Shown here: positions 45,229 through 53,329 of the stretch, in pieces
Position numbering within the stretch: the stretch's first letter is position 1
Layout of the letters: each line of letters begins with the position of its first letter
DNA from: DASRDU01 sp035560235
Lineage (GTDB): Bacteria; Acidobacteriota; Blastocatellia; RBC074
Length of the DNA stretch: 64,000 bases
NCBI GenBank assembly: GCA_035560235.1
Contig: DATMAG010000047.1
Coordinates: 81,676-145,675 of the forward strand
Direction of reading: 5' to 3'
Notes under the pieces: model-generated
Databases searched by the model: none
What the model was told of the DNA's origin: nothing
What the model saw: the letters and a program-made list of their open reading frames with translations, nothing else
Translations under genes and position numbers: made by a program

Positions 45229-47592
45229 ATGACATTCGAAACGTGGTTCCAATCGCTGCACACCGATATTCCCGTTAATTCCGCGCGCGCCGTTCTGCGC
45301 CTGACTGAAGAAGGCGCGACGGTTCCGTTCATTGCGCGCTACCGCAAGGAACAGACCGGCAACCTTGACGAAGTCGCCATTCAGAAAAGCATTGACGCAA
45401 AGGAACGCTGGGACGAGATCCTCAAGCGACAGGCTTTCATCGTCGAAGAGATCGAACGCCAGGGCAAACTCACCGACGAGTTGAAGGGTAAAATTCTGAC
45501 GACCTTCAACCTCGATTCGCTCGAAGACATTTATCTGCCCTACAAACAGAAGCGCAAAACCAAAGCCACCATCGCAAAGGAAGCCGGGCTGGAACCCTTT
45601 GCCGACTGGATCTGGAATTGCGGTCACGGCACTGAAACGCCGCAACCGGGGCAGACGCTCGAACTGTTTGCGCTTGCGTTTTTCAATGCCGAAAAGAACA
45701 TCACCGACGCTGCCGCCGCGATTTCAGGCGCGCAGGACATCATCACCGAGCGTTTGTCTGAAACGCCGGAGCTGCGCGAATTCACGCGCAAAACCGTCTT
45801 TGAGCGTGGCGCGGTCAAAACCGGCAGGGCTGAAAAAGCGAAACCGCACAGCAAGTACGAACGCTACTTTGATTATCACGAGCCGGTGCAGTCGCTGCTC
45901 AGACCTGAAAATTCGCACCGTTACCTGGCGATGCGGCGCGGGTGGATGGAAGAGGAACTGACGCTCAACATCGGCGGCTTTACGAGCGAAGGCGCGGTTG
46001 ACGAGGCTTATGAAGCTTCGCTCGCGGGCAGGTTCGAGCACGAAGCCTGCACCGTGCCTGATGCGCCGGGCGCTGAAGTGCTGCTTAAATCAGCGCGTAT
46101 GGCGCTCAGGGCTTACGTGCTGCCGAGCATCGAAACCGAAGTTCATCGCGCGCTCAAGGAAGTAGCCGATGAAGCCGCGATCAGAGTCTTTGCTGAAAAC
46201 GTGCGCAAGCTGCTGCTCGCTGCGCCGTTCGGCCCGAAAGCCGTGCTTGGCGTTGACCCCGGCATTCGCACCGGCTGCAAGCTCGCAGTCGTTGATGATT
46301 CGGGCAAATACGTCGCTTCGACCGTGATGCACCTGCAATCAAAGGGCGAACAGGAGCACGCCCGGAAGCTGCTGACTGAAATCGTCAAAAACGGTCAGAT
46401 TCGCGCCATCGCGGTCGGCAACGGCACGGCGGGCCGCGAAACCGAAAGCTTCGTGCGCGAAGTGATGAAGGAAGCAGGCCTGAATGTTCCGGTCGTGATG
46501 GTCAACGAATCGGGCGCGAGCGTTTACAGCGCGTCTGAAGCCGCGCGCGATGAGTTCCCTGAGCTTGACGTGACCGTGCGCGGCGCGATTTCGATTGCGC
46601 GCCGTTTGCAGGATCCGCTCGCTGAACTGGTCAAGATTGATCCGAAATCAATCGGCGTCGGTCAGTATCAGCACGACGTTTCGCAGTCCGCATTGAAGAA
46701 AGGCCTCGATCTGGTGGTTGATTCGTGCGTCAACTCGGTGGGCGTGAATCTCAACACCGCGTCTTATCACCTGCTCGAACATGTTTCAGGCATCGGGCCG
46801 ACGATGGCCAGAAAGATCACTGAGTATCGCAGCACCAAAGGCCTGTTCACTTCGCGGCAGCAGTTGCTTGACATTCCGCGCTTCAGCAAAAAAGCCTTCG
46901 AGCAGGCCGCCGGATTTCTGCGCATTCCTGACGGTTCGCATCCGCTCGACAACACGGGCGTGCATCCTGAACGTTACGCACAGCTCGAAGCGCTGGCCGC
47001 AAGGCTCGGCAGGGATGTCAAAGACCTGACCGGCCCCGGCGTGGCGCTGGTCAGGGAGTCAGCCGAGTTCAGGGCTGAAGTCGGTGAATTCACCTTTGCC
47101 GACATCGTGCAGGAGCTGGAAAAACCGGGCCGCGACCCGCGCGAGGAATTTTCGGCCTTCGCTTACCGCGAAGATATTCACACGCTCGCTGACCTCAAAC
47201 CCGGCATGATCTGTCCGGGCATTGTCACAAACGTGACCAACTTCGGCGCGTTCGTTGACATCGGCGTGCATCAGGACGGGCTGGTTCACATTTCGCAGCT
47301 TGCTGATCGTTTCGTCAAAGACCCGCGTGATGTGGTCAATCCCGGCGACCGCGTCACCGTCCGCGTGCTTGAAGTCAAGCTCGAAAAAAATCAGATCGCA
47401 CTGACGATGAAAAAAGAGGCGCGCAGCGAGGCCGAAGCGGGCAAAGCAAAATCCGCCGAATGTCAGGCCGCCGGTCAGAACCGCGCGCCGCAATCACGCG
47501 GCAAAGATCAGCGCCGCCGCGATGACGACCGCAAATCATCAGGCGGATTCAACAATCCCTTCGCTGAAGCTCTGGCGAAACTGAAGAAGTAA
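45229..47592 (+). CDS. tex: Tex-family S1 RNA-binding transcription accessory protein
   Basis: 787 residues, full length. Domains: the Tex N-terminal helical region (TVPFIARYRKEQTGNLDE near 30, LEDIYLPYKQKRKTKATIAKEAGLEP near 99), a YqgF/RNase H-like domain (VLGVDPGIRTGCKLAVVD near 338), two helix-hairpin-helix motifs (LLEHVSGIGPTMARKI and LLDIPRFSKKAFEQAAGFLRI), then an S1 domain (PGMICPGIVTNVTNFGAFVDIGVHQDGLVHISQLAD near 661). A basic, low-complexity tail ends the protein. I chose ATG 45229 (MTFETWF); the longer frame from 45064 would translate the inverted repeat. Confidence 0.95.
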   Translation: MTFETWFQSLHTDIPVNSARAVLRLTEEGATVPFIARYRKEQTGNLDEVAIQKSIDAKERWDEILKRQAFIVEEIERQGKLTDELKGKILTTFNLDSLEDIYLPYKQKRKTKATIAKEAGLEPFADWIWNCGHGTETPQPGQTLELFALAFFNAEKNITDAAAAISGAQDIITERLSETPELREFTRKTVFERGAVKTGRAEKAKPHSKYERYFDYHEPVQSLLRPENSHRYLAMRRGWMEEELTLNIGGFTSEGAVDEAYEASLAGRFEHEACTVPDAPGAEVLLKSARMALRAYVLPSIETEVHRALKEVADEAAIRVFAENVRKLLLAAPFGPKAVLGVDPGIRTGCKLAVVDDSGKYVASTVMHLQSKGEQEHARKLLTEIVKNGQIRAIAVGNGTAGRETESFVREVMKEAGLNVPVVMVNESGASVYSASEAARDEFPELDVTVRGAISIARRLQDPLAELVKIDPKSIGVGQYQHDVSQSALKKGLDLVVDSCVNSVGVNLNTASYHLLEHVSGIGPTMARKITEYRSTKGLFTSRQQLLDIPRFSKKAFEQAAGFLRIPDGSHPLDNTGVHPERYAQLEALAARLGRDVKDLTGPGVALVRESAEFRAEVGEFTFADIVQELEKPGRDPREEFSAFAYREDIHTLADLKPGMICPGIVTNVTNFGAFVDIGVHQDGLVHISQLADRFVKDPRDVVNPGDRVTVRVLEVKLEKNQIALTMKKEARSEAEAGKAKSAECQAAGQNRAPQSRGKDQRRRDDDRKSSGGFNNPFAEALAKLKK

Positions 47593-47623
47593 TCGCAGAA
47601 TCACAGGCGTCATCACGAAACGA

Positions 47624-47714
47624 CATTCTCCATTCTCAATTTTCAATTCTCCATTGCTGTGCAGCCGACATAAGGAATGCAGATGGAGAATGGAGAGTTG
47701 AGAATGGAGAATGG
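47624..47714. repeat. inverted repeat, CATTCTCCATTCTC family
   Basis: CATTCTCCATTCTCAATTTTCAATTCTCCAT (47624-47654) is complementary, with a few mismatches, to the GGAGAATGGAGA-type arm at 47683-47714. Heptamer-like words TCTCCAT/ATGGAGA repeat within each arm. It lies in the tex to PhoPQ-related gap. Confidence 0.88.
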
Positions 47715-47750
47715 TCGCTGGCCATATTTCCTCAACAACGGAGGTTAGAC

Positions 47751-49193
47751 ATGATTCGCCCCCTCGTGCGTTCGCATCTGCTGTTGTTTGTGATTTTCAC
47801 TGTGCTGTCACTGACCGGGCTGGCTCAGTCGGCGCAAAAAGAGACGGCGCTTGATCGTTACATCGCGCAAAAGGATTCGGTTTATGGCTGGCGGCTGGTC
47901 AGCACGATTGACGGGCAGGGCTGCAAAGGCTACGTGCTCGAACTGACTTCGCAGACGTGGCGCACTGCCGCTGACGTTGATCGCCCGGTGTGGAAGCACT
48001 GGCTGACCATCGTCAGGCCGGACAAGATCACAACGAACAAAGCGCTGCTTTACATTGGCGGCGGCAACAATGGCGACCCTGCGCCGACGACCATTTCAGA
48101 GCGCGCCGCCAGCATCGCGGTTGATACGAGTTCGGTCGTCGCTGAACTTGGCATGGTGCCGAATCAGCCGCTGCGGTTCACTGATTCGATGGACAAGGCG
48201 CGCCACGAAGACGACCTGATTGCCTACACGCGCGTGAAGCACTTCACGACAAAGGATGATTTCTGGCTGGTCAGGCTGGCGATGGTCAAAAGCGGCGTGC
48301 GGGCGATGGATGCGATTCAGGAATTTCTCTCAAGCGAGGCGGGCGGCAAAGTGAAGATTGATCAGTTCGTCGTCAGCGGCGGCTCAAAGCGTGGCTGGAC
48401 AACGTGGCTGGTCGGCGCAGTGGACAAGCGCGTGGTGGCGATTATGCCGATAGTGATTGACGCATTAAACAGCGAAGCGATCACGCGGCATCACTTCGAG
48501 GCTTACGGGTTCTTCTCAACGGCGCTCAATGATTACGTCAATCACGGGCTGTTTCCGCACAAAATCGGCACGCCCGAATATCAGGCCGTGCTGGCGATTG
48601 AAGATCCGTACAACTATCGTCAGCGCGACCGGCTGAAGATTCCCAAGTATCTGATCAACGCTGCGGGCGATCAGTTCTTTCTGCCTGACAATTCGCAGTT
48701 TTATTTTGGCGAGCTTCAGGGCGAAAAACATCTGCGCTATGTGCCGAACGCGAAGCACAACCTGGCTGGTTCGGATTCGCGTGAAAGCATGACGGCTTTT
48801 TATCAGGCAATCATCAGCAACAAGCCGCGCCCGCGCTTTTCGTGGAAGAAGGAAAAGGATGGTTCGCTCATAGTCACCGTCAAGGACAAACCACAGGAAG
48901 TGAATCTGTGGCAGGCGACCAATCCGCAGGCGCGCGATTTTCGCGTGGATACAATTGGCAAGGCTTACACCAGCACGCCGCTCAAGCCTGAAAAGGACGG
49001 CACGTATATCGGTCGCGTCAGCAAACCGGCTTCGGGCTATACGGCATTTTTTATCGAACTGGTTTATGACAGCGGCGGCAAATATCCGTTCAAGTTCACG
49101 ACCGAAGTCAGCGTCGTGCCGGACGTGCTGCCGTATAAATTTGCGGATGCGGCAAAGAAATATCCGCTGACGCAACAGAAGGCGGCGAAATAA
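47751..49193 (+). CDS. PhoPQ-activated pathogenicity-related (PqaA) family protein
   Basis: 480 residues, secreted. Signal peptide 1-25 (LLLFVIFTVLSLTGLAQS). The PhoPQ_related alpha/beta-hydrolase-like domain includes ALDRYIAQKDSVYGWRL, LLYIGGGNNGD, VAELGMVPNQPLRF, FVVSGGSKRGWTTWLVGAVDKRV (nucleophile-like GGSKRG near 206), ALNSEAITRHHFEAYGF, and VPNAKHNLAGSD with a late histidine. The name comes from Salmonella PqaA; the enzymatic role is uncertain. AACGGAGG lies 7-8 bp upstream of the ATG. Confidence 0.9.
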   Translation: MIRPLVRSHLLLFVIFTVLSLTGLAQSAQKETALDRYIAQKDSVYGWRLVSTIDGQGCKGYVLELTSQTWRTAADVDRPVWKHWLTIVRPDKITTNKALLYIGGGNNGDPAPTTISERAASIAVDTSSVVAELGMVPNQPLRFTDSMDKARHEDDLIAYTRVKHFTTKDDFWLVRLAMVKSGVRAMDAIQEFLSSEAGGKVKIDQFVVSGGSKRGWTTWLVGAVDKRVVAIMPIVIDALNSEAITRHHFEAYGFFSTALNDYVNHGLFPHKIGTPEYQAVLAIEDPYNYRQRDRLKIPKYLINAAGDQFFLPDNSQFYFGELQGEKHLRYVPNAKHNLAGSDSRESMTAFYQAIISNKPRPRFSWKKEKDGSLIVTVKDKPQEVNLWQATNPQARDFRVDTIGKAYTSTPLKPEKDGTYIGRVSKPASGYTAFFIELVYDSGGKYPFKFTTEVSVVPDVLPYKFADAAKKYPLTQQKAAK

Positions 49194-49310
49194 AAATCCG
49201 GCAGTTGCAGGCGCGGTTCGGATTCAGGTAAGTTGAGCCGGTGCGTCGGGCCAGCCTGACGATTTGTATGAAACCAAACCCTGAAAGTTTGCCTTTTCTG
49301 AAAACACCTC

Positions 49311-51059
49311 ATGAATGAAAGACGATTTCCTCTTACCATCGGCCTGCTCGCCCTGCTGATTCTGAGTTTGCAGATGCCTGCCCGGGCGCAGGCCGATGAT
49401 CTGGATTTGTCAACGAGTGAACTGCGCCCGGTGATTGAACGCTTCTCGACTGATCGCGGCAGCCTGAGCCGCTTTTATACGATTCAGATTTCGCCGGTGC
49501 GACAGGCGCGAATGAAGCAGTTTTACAGTGAATGGCTCGACCGCCTGGCGAAACTTGATTTCAACCGGCTGAGCCACGCCGGGCAGATTGATTATCTGCT
49601 CTTCAAAAATCACCTCGATCACGAACTGCGACAGCTCGACATTCAGGCAAAACAGATTGCCGAAACCGAGCCGCTGACGCCTTTTGCCAAAGCGATCATC
49701 GAACTGCACGAAGCGCGCCGCCGGATGGAGCCGGTCAAACCGCAGCAGACCGCCGCGCTGCTCAACGAGCTGAACAAACAGATTGCTGGAACGCGCAAAA
49801 ACATCGAAGCTGCAATCAAGGCTGATCCGAACAGATTCAAGAAGACCGTTGCCAATCGCGCCGCGATGCAACTGGCTGGCCTGCGCACGACCCTGAAAAG
49901 CTGGTTCGATTATTACAACGGCTACGACCCGCTCTTTTCGTGGTGGGTGAGCGAGCCGTACAAACAGCTTGACCAGTCCCTGCAGAATTACGTGGTCTTT
50001 CTGCGTGAAAAGGTGGTCGGCGTCAAAGCCGATGACAAAGAGGCGATCATCGGTGATCCGATTGGCCGCGAAGCTCTCGTGAGCGAATTGCAATACGAGA
50101 TGATTCCTTACACGCCGGAAGAACTGATCGCCATTGCCAGGCAGGAGTTCGCGTGGTGCGAGGCTGAAATGCTCAGGGCTTCGCGCGAACTCGGTTACGG
50201 CGATGACTGGAAGAAGGCGCTTGAACACGTCAAGAATCTCTATGTCGAACCCGGCAAACAGCCCGATCTGGTCAGGCAGCTTGCGCTGGAGGCCATTGAC
50301 TACCTGGACAAGCACGATCTGGTGACAGTGCCGCAACTCGCCCGCGACACGTGGCGCATGGAGATGCTCTCGCCCGAACAGCAGCTTGTTTCGCCGTTCT
50401 TTCTGGGCGGCGAATTCATTCAGATTTCATATCCGACGAGCACGATGCCGCACGATGCGAAGCTGATGAGCATGCGCGGCAACAATCCGCATTTTTCGCG
50501 CGCAACGGTGCATCACGAACTCTTTCCCGGTCACGGGCTGCAGCAGTTTATGACCGCGCGTTACAAAACCTATCGCGCTGTGTTCGGCACGCCGTTCTGG
50601 ACTGAAGGCTGGTCGCTGTACTGGGAATTTCTGCTGTGGGATATGAAATTTCCGCGCTCGCCCGAAGACCGCATCGGCATGCTCTTCTGGCGCATGCATC
50701 GCTGTGCGCGCATTATGTTCTCGCTCGGGTTTCATCTCGAACAGATGACGCCGCAGCAGTGCATTGACCTGCTCGTTGACCGCGTCGGCCACGAAGTTGA
50801 CAACGCCACGGCTGAAGTCCGCCGCTCATTCGCGGGCAATTACGGGCCGCTGTATCAGTGCGCTTACATGCTCGGCGGGCTGCAGTTTTATGCGCTGCAC
50901 CGGGAACTGGTTGATTCGGGAAAGATGACCAACCGGGCCTTTCACGATGCGATTCTGAAGGAGAATCGCATTCCGGTAGAAATGGTGCGCGCCATTCTGA
51001 CCAGGCAGAAACTGACGCGCGATTACACGGCGAACTGGAAGTTTTACAACTTCAAATAG
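49311..51059 (+). CDS. DUF885-family zinc peptidase-like protein
   Basis: 582 residues, exported (signal peptide 1-27, ending PARAQA). Mostly helical. The zinc-binding motif HHELFPGH near 401-408 (HExxH-like HELFPGH), followed by WTEGWSLYWEFLLWD near 430 with the third ligand glutamate, is characteristic of DUF885, related to M32/M3-like metallopeptidases. Probable periplasmic carboxypeptidase or dipeptidase (family inference). The 117-bp gap upstream shows no clear repeat. An inverted repeat starts at its stop codon. Confidence 0.9.
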   Translation: MNERRFPLTIGLLALLILSLQMPARAQADDLDLSTSELRPVIERFSTDRGSLSRFYTIQISPVRQARMKQFYSEWLDRLAKLDFNRLSHAGQIDYLLFKNHLDHELRQLDIQAKQIAETEPLTPFAKAIIELHEARRRMEPVKPQQTAALLNELNKQIAGTRKNIEAAIKADPNRFKKTVANRAAMQLAGLRTTLKSWFDYYNGYDPLFSWWVSEPYKQLDQSLQNYVVFLREKVVGVKADDKEAIIGDPIGREALVSELQYEMIPYTPEELIAIARQEFAWCEAEMLRASRELGYGDDWKKALEHVKNLYVEPGKQPDLVRQLALEAIDYLDKHDLVTVPQLARDTWRMEMLSPEQQLVSPFFLGGEFIQISYPTSTMPHDAKLMSMRGNNPHFSRATVHHELFPGHGLQQFMTARYKTYRAVFGTPFWTEGWSLYWEFLLWDMKFPRSPEDRIGMLFWRMHRCARIMFSLGFHLEQMTPQQCIDLLVDRVGHEVDNATAEVRRSFAGNYGPLYQCAYMLGGLQFYALHRELVDSGKMTNRAFHDAILKENRIPVEMVRAILTRQKLTRDYTANWKFYNFK

Positions 51060-51132
51060 CCACCGGGTCACGGAGAACACAGAGGCTCTGCACAACCTGA
51101 AAACATCTCTGTGTTCTCTGCGCCTTTGTGGC
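51059..51132. repeat. inverted repeat, GCCAC...GAGAACACAGAG family
   Basis: 51059-51084 and 51107-51132 are 26-bp arms whose two ends match (GCCAC and GAGAACACAGAG) with a divergent middle. The same family is at 59682-59770, where the left arm is GCCACCGAGGCGCAGAGAAC and onward. Confidence 0.88.
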
Positions 51133-51143
51133 AGAATCACCCT

Positions 51144-52250
51144 ATGAAAATTGATCGCATCGAATTACGCGAGATTCACCTGCCGCTCGTCGCGCCGTTT
51201 GAAACGAGCTTTGGTCAGACGACCGAGCGGCGCATCATCATTGTCAAAGTCTTCAGCGAGGGGCTGCACGGCTGGGGCGAATGCACGGTTGGTGAAAATC
51301 CCTTCTACAATCACGAATGCACCGACAGCGCGTGGATGATGATTCGTGATTACGTCGCGCCGATGGTGATCGGCAGGGAGATTGAATCGCCCGCGCAGGT
51401 GACGACGATGACCGGCGCGATTCGCGGCAACAAAATGGCGCGCGGCGCGGTCGAAACAGCAGTGTGGGAGCTTGAAGCGCGGCGGCGCAACATTCCGCTG
51501 TGGCAACTGCTCGGCGGCACACGCGAAGAGATTGATTGCGGCGTGTCGCTCGGCCTGCAGCCGACCGATACCGCGCTGCTTAAAAATGTCGAGAAGGAAG
51601 TCGCCGCCGGTTATCAGCGCATCAAACTCAAAATCAAACCGGGCCGCGATTACGAAATGGTCAAAGCCGTGCGGCGCGAATTTCCAGGTATTCGCCTGAC
51701 GGTTGATGCCAACTCGGCCTACACGCTGGCCGACGCCGGACTGCTCAGAAAGCTGGATGAATTTGACCTGCTGCTGATCGAACAGCCGCTCAGTTACGAC
51801 GACATCATTGACCATGCCGAACTGCAGCGGCAGCTTCAGACCGCGATCTGTCTGGATGAATCCATCCTGAGTGTTGAGGATGCGCGCAAGGCTTTGTCGC
51901 TCGGTTCGTGCCGGATCATCAACATCAAACTCGGTCGCGTCGCCGGACACGCCGAAGCGCAGAAGATCGAAGCGTACTGCCGCGAACGCAGCGTCCCGGT
52001 CTGGTGCGGCGGCATGCTCGAATCGGGCATCGGTCGCGCCCATAACGTTGCGATGTCCACGCTCGCGGGTTTCACGCTGCCGGGTGACGTCTCGGCGTCG
52101 AAGCGATACTGGACTGAAGACATCATCACCCCGCCGGTCGAAGTCTCGCCGCGCGGCACGATCACGCGCCCGACCGGGCCGGGCATCGGTTACGAAGTGA
52201 ATGAAAAGCGCCTTGAGGCGCTGACTGTCAGAACTGAGATTATCAAGTGA
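51144..52250 (+). CDS. menC: enolase-superfamily OSBS/N-succinylamino acid racemase type enzyme
   Basis: 368 residues. The sequence is of the OSBS/NSAR branch: FGQTTERRIIIVKVFSEGLHGWGECTV in the cap domain, the catalytic lysine in YQRIKLKIKPG (about 158-168), metal ligands in LTVDANSAY (D), LIEQPL (E) and ICLDESI (D), and the second lysine in NIKLGRVAG (about 257), ending with WCGGMLESGIGRAHN. Either menaquinone synthesis (o-succinylbenzoate synthase) or N-succinyl-amino-acid racemization is possible; no men gene is nearby, so the symbol is tentative. ATG 51144 is used; it lies 12 bp after the inverted repeat. Confidence 0.82.
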   Translation: MKIDRIELREIHLPLVAPFETSFGQTTERRIIIVKVFSEGLHGWGECTVGENPFYNHECTDSAWMMIRDYVAPMVIGREIESPAQVTTMTGAIRGNKMARGAVETAVWELEARRRNIPLWQLLGGTREEIDCGVSLGLQPTDTALLKNVEKEVAAGYQRIKLKIKPGRDYEMVKAVRREFPGIRLTVDANSAYTLADAGLLRKLDEFDLLLIEQPLSYDDIIDHAELQRQLQTAICLDESILSVEDARKALSLGSCRIINIKLGRVAGHAEAQKIEAYCRERSVPVWCGGMLESGIGRAHNVAMSTLAGFTLPGDVSASKRYWTEDIITPPVEVSPRGTITRPTGPGIGYEVNEKRLEALTVRTEIIK

Positions 52251-52266
52251 GGTAACAGAGCAGTTT

Positions 52267-52548
52267 ATGAAAGCAATCTGGAAAGACACAGTGATCGCTG
52301 AAAGTGACCAGACCATTGAGGTCGAAGGATATTTTTACTTTCCGCCCGATTCAGTCAGGCGCGAATACCTTCAGCCAAGCAGCGCGCACAGCATCTGCGG
52401 CTGGAAGGGCGAAGCGAGTTATTACGATGTCGTCGTGAACGGCGAAGTCAACAGGGATGCCGCGTGGTATTACCCGAACACCAAAGAGGCCGCGAAAAAC
52501 ATTGAGAATTACATCGCCTTCTGGAAAGGCGTCAGTGTCACCGAGTAA
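52267..52548 (+). CDS. DUF427 domain protein
   Basis: 93 residues, compact beta-rich DUF427 protein: KAIWKDTVIAESDQTIEVEGYFYFPPDSV at the start, then the conserved CGWKGEASYYDVVVNG and AAWYYPNTKEAAKNIENYIAFWKGVSV. The tryptophan, WKG and YP motifs are invariant in this family, whose function is unknown. It lies 16 bp after the enolase-superfamily gene and is likely in one transcript with it and the next genes. Confidence 0.88.
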   Translation: MKAIWKDTVIAESDQTIEVEGYFYFPPDSVRREYLQPSSAHSICGWKGEASYYDVVVNGEVNRDAAWYYPNTKEAAKNIENYIAFWKGVSVTE

Positions 52549-52565
52549 TCAGCGGGGTTACAGGT

Positions 52566-52916
52566 ATGTCAGAAGTAAGCTCTGAGAACATCGTTGCTGC
52601 ATTCAGGCGGTTGCCTCTGCCTGAACAGGAAACATTACTCGGCAGGCTGATTGAGGAGTTTGAGTCAGAAAGGTCGCCGCAGGACACCGCCACAGCTTTG
52701 CCTGTGCCTGAAAAAGACCGCAGCCGCGAGGAACAATGGCTGGCCGAACACAGCCGCGAATACGCCGGGCAATGGGTCGCGCTGAATGGCGATCAATTGA
52801 TCGCGCACAGCTTCGATTCGGCAGAGGTCTTTGCGGCAGTCAGGGCGCCGGGTGTTGATCGCCCCCTGTATGTCCTGGTTGAAAGCCCTGATGCACCGCC
52901 TTTTGCCGGATTTTAG
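52566..52916 (+). CDS. DUF5678-like small protein
   Basis: 116 residues. The C-terminal half EEQWLAEHSREYAGQWVALNGDQLIAHSFDSAEVFAAVRAPG matches the DUF5678 pattern (W, YxGxWVA, G, hS), a small domain of unknown function often encoded just upstream of a retropepsin-like gene. The N-terminal 50 residues (helical, EFESERSP) are variable. The following gene, a broken retropepsin, starts 2 bp after the stop, so the pair is a unit. Confidence 0.7.
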   Translation: MSEVSSENIVAAFRRLPLPEQETLLGRLIEEFESERSPQDTATALPVPEKDRSREEQWLAEHSREYAGQWVALNGDQLIAHSFDSAEVFAAVRAPGVDRPLYVLVESPDAPPFAGF

Positions 52917-52918
52917 CC

Positions 52919-53323
52919 ATGCCTTATTCCTTTGATTTCAGGACTGAGTATCGCTATCCCTCAGCAAAGGGCATTACCATTCCGGTTGTTTTGACGGCAG
53001 GCGTCACAACTATTGATTGCCGGGCTAAAATTGATACCGGAGCTGAGTACTGTCTGTTTCAGCGCGAACTGGCAGAGGGGCTGGAACTGAGCGTGGAAGC
53101 TGGCGAACTGATCAGCCTGGATACGCTGGGAGGTTTGATTTCTGCCTAGGGTCATCACGTGACAATGCAGACGCTGGGAATGACTTTTGAAGTGATGGTT
53201 TATTTTGCTGCCCATCAGGGGATGACGCGCAATCTGCTCGGCAGACACGGCTGGCTTGAACAGGTCAGACTCGGTCTGGTTGATCATGACGAACTCCTTT
53301 ATCTCAGCCCTTACAACGAATAA
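52919..53323 (+). pseudogene. retropepsin-like aspartic protease, interrupted by an in-frame TAG
   Basis: From ATG 52919 the frame encodes a retropepsin-type domain with the DTGA active site in KIDTGAEYCLFQRELAEGL near residue 39. It stops at TAG 53147-53149 after 76 residues. The same frame continues without further stops to TAA 53321-53323 and reads as the second half of the domain: GHHVTMQTLGMTFEVMVYFA, then NLLGRHGWLEQVRLGLVDHD (the second-half hydrophobic-G pattern), ending YLSPYNE. A single base change therefore splits a 134-codon gene. Readthrough or a sequencing error are alternatives. LigA starts 6 bp after its end. Confidence 0.75.
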
Positions 53324-53329
53324 TCCGTA

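Noticed and set aside
51165..52316. 383-codon minus-strand open frame opposite the OSBS/NSAR gene
   Set aside because: Antisense shadow: composition rich in Arg/Asp/His/Phe with no domain, while the plus strand has a complete enzyme with all catalytic residues.
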